A DNA stretch of 64,000 nucleotides from Lunatimonas sp. (GTDB taxonomy: Bacteria > Bacteroidota > Bacteroidia > Cytophagales > Cyclobacteriaceae). This document shows positions 28,236-35,418 of this stretch, in pieces. The notes beneath the pieces are model-generated. The model did no database searches, had not been told where the DNA came from, and was given only the letters and a program-made list of their open reading frames with translations. The stretch lies in NCBI RefSeq assembly GCF_020832325.1, contig NZ_JAFIEU010000047.1:124001-188000 (forward strand), given 5' to 3'. Positions within the stretch are counted from its first letter, which is position 1; each line of letters starts with the position of its first letter. The position numbers and the translations under genes are program-made.

Positions 28236-28682
28236 ATGAAAAAATTAATAATTATTTATATTTTAATATTTCAAGCCTTATTAGGCTGTGATAAATCTTT
28301 TCCTCTTGAATTTAATGGGAAAAAGGAGTATAAATTCAATATGATGTGTGGTGAGATTTCCTTAAAGGGATCAAAGTTTTCAAATTGGATAGTAATTTAT
28401 CAGAATATTAATTCTGGCGAATTTAACTATTACTTTGATTCATTATCTGTGCAATTAATTACTGAGGATGCCATAAAAATCGACACTTTAAGATTTTATG
28501 ATCAGAATGGTTTAATAACTGAAAAATTTAAAAAAATCACGGATAACCAATTGATTAGAACGTATGTATTATTTGACAAACCAATTTTTGAAAATTCAGG
28601 TGTACTTGTTATTAATGCAAGAGGATATATAAAATGTAACAATATTCCCTTGATTTCAAATGATATATTATTAGATTTCTGA
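28236..28682 (+). CDS. Predicted lipoprotein immunity protein of the orphan zincin cassette
   Basis: The ATG at 28236 (not the upstream in-frame 28200) begins a classical lipoprotein signal MKKLIIIYILIFQALLGC with lipobox ALLGC, giving a 148-residue precursor. The mature part (CDKSFPLEFNGKKEYKFNMM) is hydrophilic and unassigned. It lies one base behind the HELHH toxin cassette, is AT-rich, and repeats the toxin-then-lipoprotein order seen at 26122 and 28964. The predicted site is the periplasmic face of the inner membrane or the outer membrane. Confidence 0.6.
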   Translation: MKKLIIIYILIFQALLGCDKSFPLEFNGKKEYKFNMMCGEISLKGSKFSNWIVIYQNINSGEFNYYFDSLSVQLITEDAIKIDTLRFYDQNGLITEKFKKITDNQLIRTYVLFDKPIFENSGVLVINARGYIKCNNIPLISNDILLDF

Positions 28683-28739
28683 AATTTTATTTAGTCAATA
28701 AATACCTTTATAGACAAATATTTCGGAGGAACATGGTGA

Positions 28740-28967
28740 TCTCACTCGATCCTTTATAGGACGGATCAGTATGATAACGACCTAATAGTGCATGAACTAC
28801 ATCATGTGTGGCAATCTAGGGTTTTGGGTGATGCTTACTTAGCACATTATGCGGGTCAAGGTTTGTTAGGACTAATGCTGGGCAAACCATGTAATTTTAC
28901 CAATGCAGTATTAGAACCTAACTACTATGAAAATTTAGCCTATTATTTCAGATGGTTTGGAAGATGA
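28740..28967 (+). pseudogene. Remnant of a third HELHH zincin-like toxin end
   Basis: An open frame without a start codon, just downstream of an in-frame stop at 28737. It encodes YDNDLIVHELHHVWQSRVLG, then DAYLAHYAGQGLLGLMLGKP and a YYENLAYYFRWFGR end. It aligns with the end of the cassette at 26849 (HELHHLWQSRSMGDAFLPNY). Only the last ~75 residues survive, with no RHS core. The stop at 28965-28967 overlaps an ATG at 28964 by four bases, the usual toxin/immunity junction in this island. Confidence 0.65.
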
Positions 28968-29081
28968 AAGCACTACTATTAATAGTATTAATTTTTGCGA
29001 GTGTTGCGGGGTGCGACCCTGTTATAACATTTCCCCGACATGGTTGTAGAATCCTTTACCCCCTCCTTTTTAATAAGCTCC
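28964..29081 (+). pseudogene. Truncated lipoprotein immunity remnant
   Basis: The ATG overlaps the toxin remnant's stop. Translation begins MKALLLIVLIFASVAGCDPV, a clear lipoprotein signal (lipobox SVAGC). After CDPVITFPRHG the reading enters the twin-hairpin repeat at 29042 and soon stops, so the rest of the immunity gene has been lost at the repeat boundary. This marks the repeat as a breakpoint. Confidence 0.55.
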
Positions 29082-29140
29082 ATTGAATTCGTTATCCCTA
29101 TTATGCCATTCGCAATGGCTTATTAAAGACCCTCTTAGAA
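29042..29140. repeat. Twin-hairpin junction repeat, copy B
   Basis: The first hairpin is degenerate (GGTTGTAG...TTTACCCC). The second is perfect: GCCATT-CGC-AATGGC at 29105-29119, followed by TATTAAAGACCCTCTTAGAA. The distance between hairpin starts is 63 bases, as in copies C and D (62). Confidence 0.65.
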
Positions 29141-29170
29141 AAAATAGTCTGATAATTCGACTCCCCAACT

Positions 29171-29270
29171 GGGTGTAGAATCCTCTACACCCTGATATTC
29201 CTAAGCTCCTTTGCAGTCTCAATCCGTTCAATGCCATTTACAATGGCTTGCTAAAGAACGTCTTAGAAAT
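29171..29270. repeat. Twin-hairpin junction repeat, copy C
   Basis: Both hairpins are intact: GGGTGTAG...CTACACCC (29171-29192) and GCCATT-TAC-AATGGC (29233-29247). The unit ends CTAAAGAACGTCTTAGAA. It is in tandem with copy B (start to start 129 bases) and directly ahead of the RHS fragment at 29291. Confidence 0.7.
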
Positions 29271-29290
29271 CTAACACCTTGTTTTTCTAG

Positions 29291-30253
29291 GCGGTACCTA
29301 ACATAGAGTCCTACACAACCGCCATCTTCTACGACGAAAAAGCCCGGGTAATACAAACGCTTTCCCAGCACCAGCTTGGCGGTACGGAGAGGATCTCGAC
29401 GGTCTACAACTTTGAGGACCAGCCCGAACGTTCACTCACTTCCAGGACATCTCCGGCAGTTCCGGATATACTGCGTATCTACAGTTACAACGTGGCCGGA
29501 CAGCTGGCTTCCATCTCCCACAAAATTGGTGCGCAGCTCCCCGTGACGTTGGTATCCTATACCTACAATGATCTGGGACAGCAGATTGCCAAAACCTTCC
29601 CTACCATTGCTTCTGCAAACCAAACCTATGCCTACAATATCCGGGGCTGGCTGAAAACCCTTGGCAGTGCCCATACCGAGGTTTTCAAGCAGACCCTCTA
29701 CTATGAAAGCGGCGCCACAACCAACCGCTGGAACGGAAACATCTCCCGAATCGACTGGAGCGGGATGACCGGTGCAGGAAAAACTCGTACCTACAACTAT
29801 ACCTATGACAATGCGCACAGGTTAACTACGGCCAACTATACAGCTTCATCGGAAACCAACTGGTTCACCGTAAACGGAATGCTGTACGATGCCAATGGAA
29901 ACATCACCAAGTTGGTTAGGCGCAATCAAATGACTGCGTCCACTTACGGCGAAGTGGATAACCTGACCTACACCTATCAGACGAACAGCAACCGTCTGGC
30001 ACAAGTTGAAGATTCGAATGACGCACTTTCATATACATCCAAAGACTTCAAAGAACGGAGTGCCACAGCCTATTCCTACGATGTAAACGGTAATCTATCC
30101 GGTAACCTGGACAAACAGATCACCTCCATCAGCTATAACCATCTGAATCTCCCAGATACCGTTACCTTTACTGGTACCTTGGGTAAGATAGTGTTCGGAT
30201 ACGATGCAGAGGAGGACGGAGCGTTAAGGATTAGTCCCTTTGGACTAATCTAG
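29291..30253 (+). pseudogene. 5'-truncated RHS fragment (YD-repeat region)
   Basis: The frame is open from just after a stop at 29288, with no start codon before an internal GTG at 29492. It encodes RHS sequence (AIFYDEKARVIQTLSQHQLG, YTYNDLGQQIAKTFP, AYNIRGWLKTLG, FGYDAEEDG) homologous to the middle of the RHS-B genes, but clearly diverged from both. It stops at a stem-loop insertion near 30229, and the downstream RHS sequence continues in other frames to 32142. N-terminal parts (signal, DUF6443) are absent. A near-identical duplicate of the first 300 bases lies at 32931. Confidence 0.75.
29318..29620 (+). repeat. RHS direct repeat, copy 1
   Basis: A stretch of about 300 bases (from ACCGCCATCTTCTACGACG) repeated at 32931-33235 with only a few substitutions. 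Both copies follow a twin-hairpin repeat (C and D). The pair brackets the toxin and Imm27-like genes, so recombination between the copies could delete or excise that cassette. Confidence 0.85.
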
Positions 30254-30268
30254 CGACGGGCCGGGTTG
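30222..30268. repeat. Palindromic insertion 1 in RHS frame
   Basis: A perfect 9-bp stem GATTAGTCC...GGACTAATC (30229-30250, loop of 4) followed by TAGCGACGGGCCGGGTTGC. It sits where the RHS frame would otherwise run on from YDAE and ends the upstream reading frame. Related to the insertion at 30392 by the AGTCC/GGACT stem, the TAG after it and GGGCCGGG.TGC. Confidence 0.55.
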
Positions 30269-30333
30269 CAGCGCTGGACTAACCCAGAAAATATACACCA
30301 ACACAACGCTTACCAAAACCCAAACCTATATCG

Positions 30334-32142
30334 GTGAGGCAGTATATGAAAATGGGGCGCTGGACTACCTTATGCAGGACAAACCGTAAAGAAACAGTCC
30401 GGGGGACTGTTTTAGGTTTGGGCCGGGCTGCGGGGTGTGGCCGAGTGGTCTACGAGGGAACAGCTTACCAGTACGAGTACAACATCAAAGACCACCTTGG
30501 CAATGTCCGGCAGGTACTCCGGGATCCTTCCTCACAGGGCTTTATGGCAACGATGGAGACCGGCCTTGCGGATGAGGAAGAGGCTGCCTTCACCCAGCTT
30601 TCCGAATCCCGGCAGCTCGGGCCCGAGCATAATGTAACGGAAGGTGGTAACCAGGTGGCTTGGCTAAACGCCGACCGGGGCCGCGTGGTGGGCCCCGGCA
30701 GGACGCAGCCCGTCTATGCAGGTGACAGCGTAACGCTGCGTGTACACGGAAAGTACGCCGAGCCGACAGTCGCCAAGCTAAATACAGGCAGCTACCTCAC
30801 CCAATCCGCAAAAGACCGGATGGTGGATGGCCTAAGCGAACTGGCCGGAAGCCTCCAACGCTCCGGTTCCGGCAACCCCATCGCCATCCTAAACCTAGCC
30901 AATATCCTAGCCAGTGACTTACAGAACAAGGAAGCTCCCGAAGCCTATCTGATTTATGCATTGTACGATCAAGACAGTAATAGATACGAGGTAGGCAAGC
31001 AGGTTTTAACCAAAAACGCAGCCAACCAACACGAAGTTTTGCAAGAAAACCTGTACATTTCGGAAGACGGATACCTGGAAACCTTTGTCGTCAACGAAAC
31101 CCCGGAGGACGTATGGTTCGATGACTTTATGGTCATGAGCACCACCTCTCCCATTATGCAGGAGACGCATTATGACCCGTGGGGGTTAGAACTGACGGGG
31201 ATTGGGTTTCAGTATGGGGGGATAAAGGCGAATAAGTATCTTTATAACGGGAACGAGATACTGAGTGACCTGAACCTGAATCTATACGATTTTAAATCAA
31301 GGTTTTACGATCCTGCAATAGGACGGTTTATAAGCATCGACGTGCTGGCCGACCACCCAAGGCAAATCGGGATGTCCCCGTACCAGTTCAGTTGGAACAA
31401 CCCGATCAGGTACAATGATCCTAATGGGGAGTGTCCTGATTGTTGGGAATTTTTAAAAGGATTTGGACGTGGTGTGGGATCCGGCGCACAAGGAACTTGG
31501 AACTTTGTGACCAATGATGCCTGGAAGGCCGATACATGGAAAGCAACCGGCAACCTGCTTTTGGGTGCTGCTGCTTTGGGACCTACGGGCAATACGAGCA
31601 ATCTGTATGCAGTTGATGCGGCGTTGGGCACAAATACCGTGGATGCGGTCGGCGGGGTTTCGGCCGCTATTGATAACGCAGTTGACAAGGTGGCAAGCGG
31701 GGATCCGGGTGCTATCGGGGAAGTGGCAGGAGGAGCGGCCTGGGCAGGCGTGGAAGCTTTGGCGGGAAGTAAGGGAGCGGGGTTATTGACCAAGGCGGGG
31801 AAAATTTCAAATGCAGTACCAAGTAGGGTGGCTCGTGTTGTTCCTGGCGATGTTTCAGGTATTAAAACATTAGGAGCTCCTTCTGCAAGCGATGTTTTTG
31901 TTACAGCGGCTCAAGATATTCAGGGTTTAGGCGCAAAAGAGATAGCAAAGAAACTAACAATACCAAATAGCCCAAGCGGATTTCAGATATTTGAATTTAA
32001 CACTCCGACTGGTATCGCTAGCCCAATAAACAGGACTAATCCCGGGTTTGTTGGAGGAGGGAGAACCGCAGGGGGCGCAAGAGAATTTGTAATTCCTAAT
32101 CAGGCAATCCCTAAAGATGCTGTTAGACGAGTTGTGCAATGA
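30334..32142 (+). CDS. RHS fragment with core and GGAREF-motif toxin end
   Basis: A 602-residue frame opened only by a GTG inside RHS sequence, so it is the C-terminal part of a broken RHS gene and not a natural start. After the insertion at 30381 it reads RVVYEGTAYQYEYNIKDHLG, a PIMQETHYDPWG segment and the RHS core (FKSRFYDPAIGRFISIDVL, SPYQFSWNNPIRYNDPNG). An Ala/Gly-rich linker follows. The last ~75 residues contain IASPINRTNPGFVGGGRTAG then GAREFVIPN. This resembles a polymorphic-toxin end that I associate with the type 10 (Ntox10-like) group, uncertain and from memory. It overlaps the Imm27-like gene by four bases. Confidence 0.65.
   Translation: MRQYMKMGRWTTLCRTNRKETVRGTVLGLGRAAGCGRVVYEGTAYQYEYNIKDHLGNVRQVLRDPSSQGFMATMETGLADEEEAAFTQLSESRQLGPEHNVTEGGNQVAWLNADRGRVVGPGRTQPVYAGDSVTLRVHGKYAEPTVAKLNTGSYLTQSAKDRMVDGLSELAGSLQRSGSGNPIAILNLANILASDLQNKEAPEAYLIYALYDQDSNRYEVGKQVLTKNAANQHEVLQENLYISEDGYLETFVVNETPEDVWFDDFMVMSTTSPIMQETHYDPWGLELTGIGFQYGGIKANKYLYNGNEILSDLNLNLYDFKSRFYDPAIGRFISIDVLADHPRQIGMSPYQFSWNNPIRYNDPNGECPDCWEFLKGFGRGVGSGAQGTWNFVTNDAWKADTWKATGNLLLGAAALGPTGNTSNLYAVDAALGTNTVDAVGGVSAAIDNAVDKVASGDPGAIGEVAGGAAWAGVEALAGSKGAGLLTKAGKISNAVPSRVARVVPGDVSGIKTLGAPSASDVFVTAAQDIQGLGAKEIAKKLTIPNSPSGFQIFEFNTPTGIASPINRTNPGFVGGGRTAGGAREFVIPNQAIPKDAVRRVVQ
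30381..30442. repeat. Palindromic insertion 2 in RHS frame
   Basis: A perfect 9-bp stem AAACAGTCC-GGG-GGACTGTTT (30392-30412), then TAGGTTTGGGCCGGGCTGCG. The RHS reading before it (GEAVYENGALDYLMQ, frame starting 30333) and after it (RVVYEG, frame of 30334) differ, so the insert shifts the frame. Second copy of the element at 30222, 163 bases away. Confidence 0.55.
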
Positions 32143-32426
32143 AAAAGATAAGTAAAGAAGAGATATTGATAAAAGGGAAATGGGTGTTTGAAGGCGGAGA
32201 GATGAAAAAAGACGGAGATTCTTTAAGAATAGAATGGCTTATTCAACACCATCTTAAATGGGTGTCCAAGGATGCCAGCGGTTGGTTAAACCTTTATCAG
32301 GATCCGGATGATGAAAGATATTGGGAGCTGTTATACGAAGATAGCGATTCCCATGGTGGTGGCCCTCCTTCGTTAAAGTATATTCCTGAAGCTAAGGTGA
32401 AAGAGCGCTACAAAATAAGCTCCTAG
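32139..32426 (+). CDS. Imm27-like immunity protein
   Basis: A 95-residue soluble protein overlapping the toxin frame by four bases (ATGA). The sequence shows GKWVFEGGEM near the start, RIEWLIQHHLKWV, GWLNLYQDPDDERYWELLY and HGGGPPSLKYI. This succession, especially W..LY.DP...RYWE followed by HGGGPP, fits the Imm27 immunity family (recalled, not searched). A terminator follows at 32454. It is likely to bind and neutralise the toxin end encoded just upstream in the cytoplasm. Confidence 0.75.
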   Translation: MKKISKEEILIKGKWVFEGGEMKKDGDSLRIEWLIQHHLKWVSKDASGWLNLYQDPDDERYWELLYEDSDSHGGGPPSLKYIPEAKVKERYKISS

Positions 32427-32453
32427 AAGTAGTAAGTAATCAATTTATTTTGG

Positions 32454-32478
32454 AGTCCGGCACTGGCCGGACTTTTTC
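32454..32478 (+). terminator. Rho-independent terminator after the Imm27-like gene
   Basis: Stem AGTCCGGC...GCCGGACT (8 bp, loop of 4) followed by TTTT, 28 bases after the immunity stop. It lies between two convergent frames. Confidence 0.75.
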
Positions 32479-32480
32479 AT

Positions 32481-32766
32481 TTACAGCAATAGGCTGTCCA
32501 TTTTATGTTTTGCGAAGAAGGCGTCCATAAGGGCATAGAGGTGGTCTTTTTCCTTTGGGGCAAGCTTTTCGAGCTGCTGTAGCCTTTTGAGGGCATCGTT
32601 GTCGATGTTCTGGTATTCTGCATCCTTCACCAGGTAATCCAGCGTAACGGTTAGCGCTTCAGCAATCTTAGCTGCCGTATCAATTGATGGCTTGATCTCG
32701 TCCCGCTCATACTTTCCGATGATGTCACCGGAGGTTCCCTTCGCCTTGCCCAATGCTCCCTAAGTC
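32481..32766 (-). pseudogene. Truncated XRE-family regulator
   Basis: Reads right to left. From about 32762 the sequence GALGKAKGTSGDIIGKYERD, EIKPSIDTAAKIAEALTVTL and DYLVKDAEYQNIDNDALKRL is the second half of a Cro/C1-type HTH plus the short C-terminal helix region (LEKLAPKEKDHLYALMDAFF) common in Bacteroidota XRE regulators. The first recognition helices are missing: upstream an ATG is followed by ACT TAG in frame. It is a decayed regulator stranded in the island, bounded by the twin-hairpin repeat D at 32786. Confidence 0.65.
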
Positions 32767-32785
32767 ATTTTTTTCTGTTTCCCCT

Positions 32786-32885
32786 GGGTGTAGATTCGGC
32801 TACACCTCCTATTCCTAATCTCATTTATATTCGTAATCCCTTTTATTGCCATTTGCAATGGCTTAATAAACACCATCTTAGTAAA
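32786..32885. repeat. Twin-hairpin junction repeat, copy D
   Basis: GGGTGTAG...CTACACC (32786-32806) and the perfect GCCATT-TGC-AATGGC (32848-32862), starts 62 bases apart, then TAATAAACACCATCTTAGTAAA. It lies between the broken XRE gene and the RHS direct repeat copy 2. Confidence 0.7.
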
Positions 32886-32930
32886 CAAGTAAAAAAATTT
32901 GAAACACAATCTGGCTTAAATTTCCAAACC

Positions 32931-33278
32931 ACCGCCATCTTCTACGACGAAAAAGCCCGGGTAATACAAACGCTTTCCCAGCACCAGCTTGGCGGTACGG
33001 AGAGGATCTCGACGGTCTACAACTTTGAGGACCAGCCCGAACGTTCACTCACTTCCAGAACATCTCCGGCAGTTCCGGATATACTGCGTATCTACAGTTA
33101 CAACGTAGCCGGACAGCTGGCGTCCATCTCCCACAAAATTGGTGCGCAGCTCCCCGTGACGTTGGTATCCTATACCTACAATGATCTGGGACAACAGATT
33201 GCAAAAACGTTCCCTCCATTTCTTCTGCAAACCAACCCTACCCCCATATTGGTATACCTACGTATTCAGCTAAAATAG
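32931..33278 (+). pseudogene. RHS direct repeat copy 2, truncated RHS remnant
   Basis: Near-identical to 29318-29620 (AIFYDEKARVIQTLSQHQLG ... YTYNDLGQQIAKTF). It changes frame at about 33215 and stops at 33276-33278. No core and no toxin follow. The open frame extends upstream to 32853 through the repeat, which is not meaningful coding. It marks the right-hand end of the RHS island. Confidence 0.75.
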
Positions 33279-33340
33279 ACCTTTTTGCGTATTCTATCCC
33301 ACTTTTTTTCCTTCTCTTTGGGTCATACCAATGTAGGCGC

Positions 33341-33484
33341 ATGCCAGCAGATATCCAGATGACACAGGAACTACAAGAAAACAGAACCCACAAAATCACT
33401 TTCCGGCTCAATAACGGGGAGGTAAAGTTTCTGGATGAGTTCTCCGGCCGTGTGGGAATTTACAAAAGGAATAGCCCTAGCTAA
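33341..33484 (+). CDS. Small ORF, possible remnant of an accessory DNA-binding protein
   Basis: 47 residues: MPADIQMTQELQENRTHKIT then FRLNNGEVKFLDEFSGRVGI. The segment THKITFRLNNGEVKFLDEF looks like the first strand and helix of ribbon-helix-helix proteins such as MobC-type relaxosome proteins, but the remainder is missing. It could be chance. If real, it is a trace of a lost mobile element at the island border. Confidence 0.25.
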   Translation: MPADIQMTQELQENRTHKITFRLNNGEVKFLDEFSGRVGIYKRNSPS

Positions 33485-33753
33485 CCAAGGCTCTTTTTTT
33501 TATCAGATAGCTTCAAAAATACCAGCAAAAAATACTGTTATTTAGGTAAAAAAGACACCTTATTCTCTGGCAACAAGGTGTACTTTGGTGGAACACAAGT
33601 GAATTTTCAAACAAGTTGTTTAAGAAAAACAATTTTTTAAGAAATTTTCTGTTTATTAGTAGTGATTATCAACAAAGCCATTAAACTATCCTTTGGCCAT
33701 TCGGTCTATAAATTGGCTGCGCACTCCCATCATCAAACCTGTAACAGATACCC
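33485..33753. other. Intergenic region at the island's right border
   Basis: No gene seen. It contains an inverted repeat ACACCTT...AAGGTGT (33555-33581, spacer 13) in an A/T-rich setting. It may hold the promoter or operator of the gene at 33754, but no clear TAnnTTTG element is placed suitably. Confidence 0.4.
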
Positions 33754-34710
33754 ATGTTTGAATTTCCCCACCGTTATGGTACTTGGCAACTGACCTTGTC
33801 GCTATTTCTAATTGCCGCTACCGTTTCCTCTGCCCAACAACTAAGCTGGAAGTCCAATGACCAAGGCTTCGAATTAATCGAAGCAGGTAAAACACGCCTT
33901 TTCTATCAAACCGCCACCAAAGACAAAGACGGCAAATACCCACGCGCTAACTACATCCACCCGTTATATGATCTAAATGGAGAGGTGATCACCGAAGACT
34001 TTCCAGATGACCATTTGCACCACCGCGGAATTTTTTGGACTTGGCACCAATTATACGTGGACGGCAAACGGGTCGCCGACCCATGGGTAAGTGAAGGAAT
34101 TTCCTGGAACGTGCAGCAGGTGACGCCTCAGGTCATTGACGAAGAACAGGCTCTATTGGAAGCTGTCATCACTTGGCAAGTAAACGGTCAGGAAGTCGTA
34201 GAGGAATTGCTCCACATGCACTATGAGCGGGTAGATCCGGAACTATACAAACTTACCATCGACATCCAACTAAAGCCCTTGGCTAAAAATGTACAAATCG
34301 GTGGGTCAGAGGACCCAAAAGGGTATGGCGGATTTTCACCGCGAATTAAACTTAGCGAGACCACTGGGTTTTACGACCAACATGGAGCGGTAGTTCCAAA
34401 TGAATTGCCTGTAGCAGCGGGCCCATGGATGAACATTACCCGGCAAGGACCGGAAGATCCCGGTGTGGTCATTCTGGGAGAACCGGAAAAATTGCCCTCC
34501 TACCAGGGCTGGATATTGCGTAAGAAGAACAGTATGCAGAACATGGCCTTTCCAGGGAGGGAACCCTTGACCTTACCCGAAAAGGAACCTTATCTACACT
34601 TCAGAAACCAGCTGTTGGTTCACCTAGGACTCCAAACAGCAGAAATAGATCTGTTCCACCAAGATTTTGTAAGGGAAAGAAATCCCTCCGGTCAAGCCTT
34701 GGTCGACTGA
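33754..34710 (+). CDS. DUF6807 (PmoA-like) secreted protein
   Basis: A 318-residue exported protein with signal peptide ending SSAQ (about residue 27). The motifs YPRANYIHPLYDLNGEVITE, DFPDDHLHHRGIFWTWHQLY and GGFSPRIKL are characteristic of the DUF6807/PmoA family, found mostly in Bacteroidota and Planctomycetota near sugar-catabolic genes. The His-rich DDHLHHRG segment may bind metal or substrate. Its biochemical role is not established. First conventional gene after the RHS island; its last 19 bases overlap the end of the convergent AlkB gene. Confidence 0.85.
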   Translation: MFEFPHRYGTWQLTLSLFLIAATVSSAQQLSWKSNDQGFELIEAGKTRLFYQTATKDKDGKYPRANYIHPLYDLNGEVITEDFPDDHLHHRGIFWTWHQLYVDGKRVADPWVSEGISWNVQQVTPQVIDEEQALLEAVITWQVNGQEVVEELLHMHYERVDPELYKLTIDIQLKPLAKNVQIGGSEDPKGYGGFSPRIKLSETTGFYDQHGAVVPNELPVAAGPWMNITRQGPEDPGVVILGEPEKLPSYQGWILRKKNSMQNMAFPGREPLTLPEKEPYLHFRNQLLVHLGLQTAEIDLFHQDFVRERNPSGQALVD

Positions 34711-35285
34711 ATCACCCGAAAGGTAAGATTGATGCGAGGGAGCAAAACACCCTTCGCTTTTGGAAGCTGATGTTCCCAAAAACGCTGGCTTTCCCCCTTC
34801 ATCAGCAAAAGGCTTCCTGAGCCAAGCATCAAATCCATCTTGGTGGATTTGTGCTCGTAATGGCGAAATTGAAATGTTCGCTCGGCCCCCAAGCTTACCG
34901 AGGCAATAACAGGGGCACTGCCCAGCACCTTCTCGTTGTCCCGGTGCCAGCCCATGCTGTCCGCACCGTTCCGATAATAGTTTAGCAACACGTGGGTAAA
35001 GGTGGTTTGTGCAAGGTCATCTAGCCGCTGCTTGAGTCTACGTAGACTGGAGGTGAAGGGCGAAGCTTGCATAGATATGCCGGAATACCCATAAGGGATC
35101 TCCGGATCCCCGCAAAGAGCCGTTAAACGGGGCTGCATAACCCGCTTGCCAAACATCCAGATTTCTTCCTGATTCCAATTGATCTCAGATTCCAATGCTA
35201 AAAAAAGATACTGACTTTCCTCATCCGTTAAAAATGAGGGGAAATAGTATGCCTCTCCCTGATAGGGAAGCAGGTTTTTGTTCAT
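34692..35285 (-). CDS. AlkB-like 2-oxoglutarate/Fe(II) dioxygenase
   Basis: 197 residues from ATG 35285. An upstream in-frame extension to 35420 would overlap the divergent thioesterase and has no AlkB features. The residues for Fe(II) are visible: H114 and D116 in MGWHRDNE, and H172 in FWEHQLPK. R190 in INLTFRV would bind 2-oxoglutarate. LNYYRNGADSMGWH is the classic AlkB signature. It removes alkyl groups from damaged DNA or RNA by oxidative demethylation in the cytoplasm. The length matches short bacterial AlkB proteins (about 200 residues). Divergent from 35419 with a shared 133-base spacer. Confidence 0.9.
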   Translation of the reverse strand: MNKNLLPYQGEAYYFPSFLTDEESQYLFLALESEINWNQEEIWMFGKRVMQPRLTALCGDPEIPYGYSGISMQASPFTSSLRRLKQRLDDLAQTTFTHVLLNYYRNGADSMGWHRDNEKVLGSAPVIASVSLGAERTFQFRHYEHKSTKMDLMLGSGSLLLMKGESQRFWEHQLPKAKGVLLPRINLTFRVIQSTKA

Positions 35286-35418
35286 TAGGTTGTTTTGCAC
35301 GATCCATCGTTTTGCTGAAATAACACGACCGAAGCGAGTCGGGTTTAAAAAATGATGATTTCTATCGCTACCGAGGCGTTGCTTTGCCATTCTATCCTTA
35401 TTTTTGTCAAAAAGCAGC

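Noticed and set aside
1-33500. Type VI or type IX secretion explanation for the RHS proteins
   Set aside because: No VgrG, PAAR, Hcp or sheath gene and no type IX C-terminal sorting domain was recognised in the window. All main RHS proteins carry Sec-type signals. The rest of the genome is not visible, so this is only a statement about the window.
32786-33753. Insertion sequence or integrase at the right end of the RHS island
   Set aside because: Only a 47-residue frame with faint ribbon-helix-helix character and short inverted repeats are present. No transposase or integrase motif was found.
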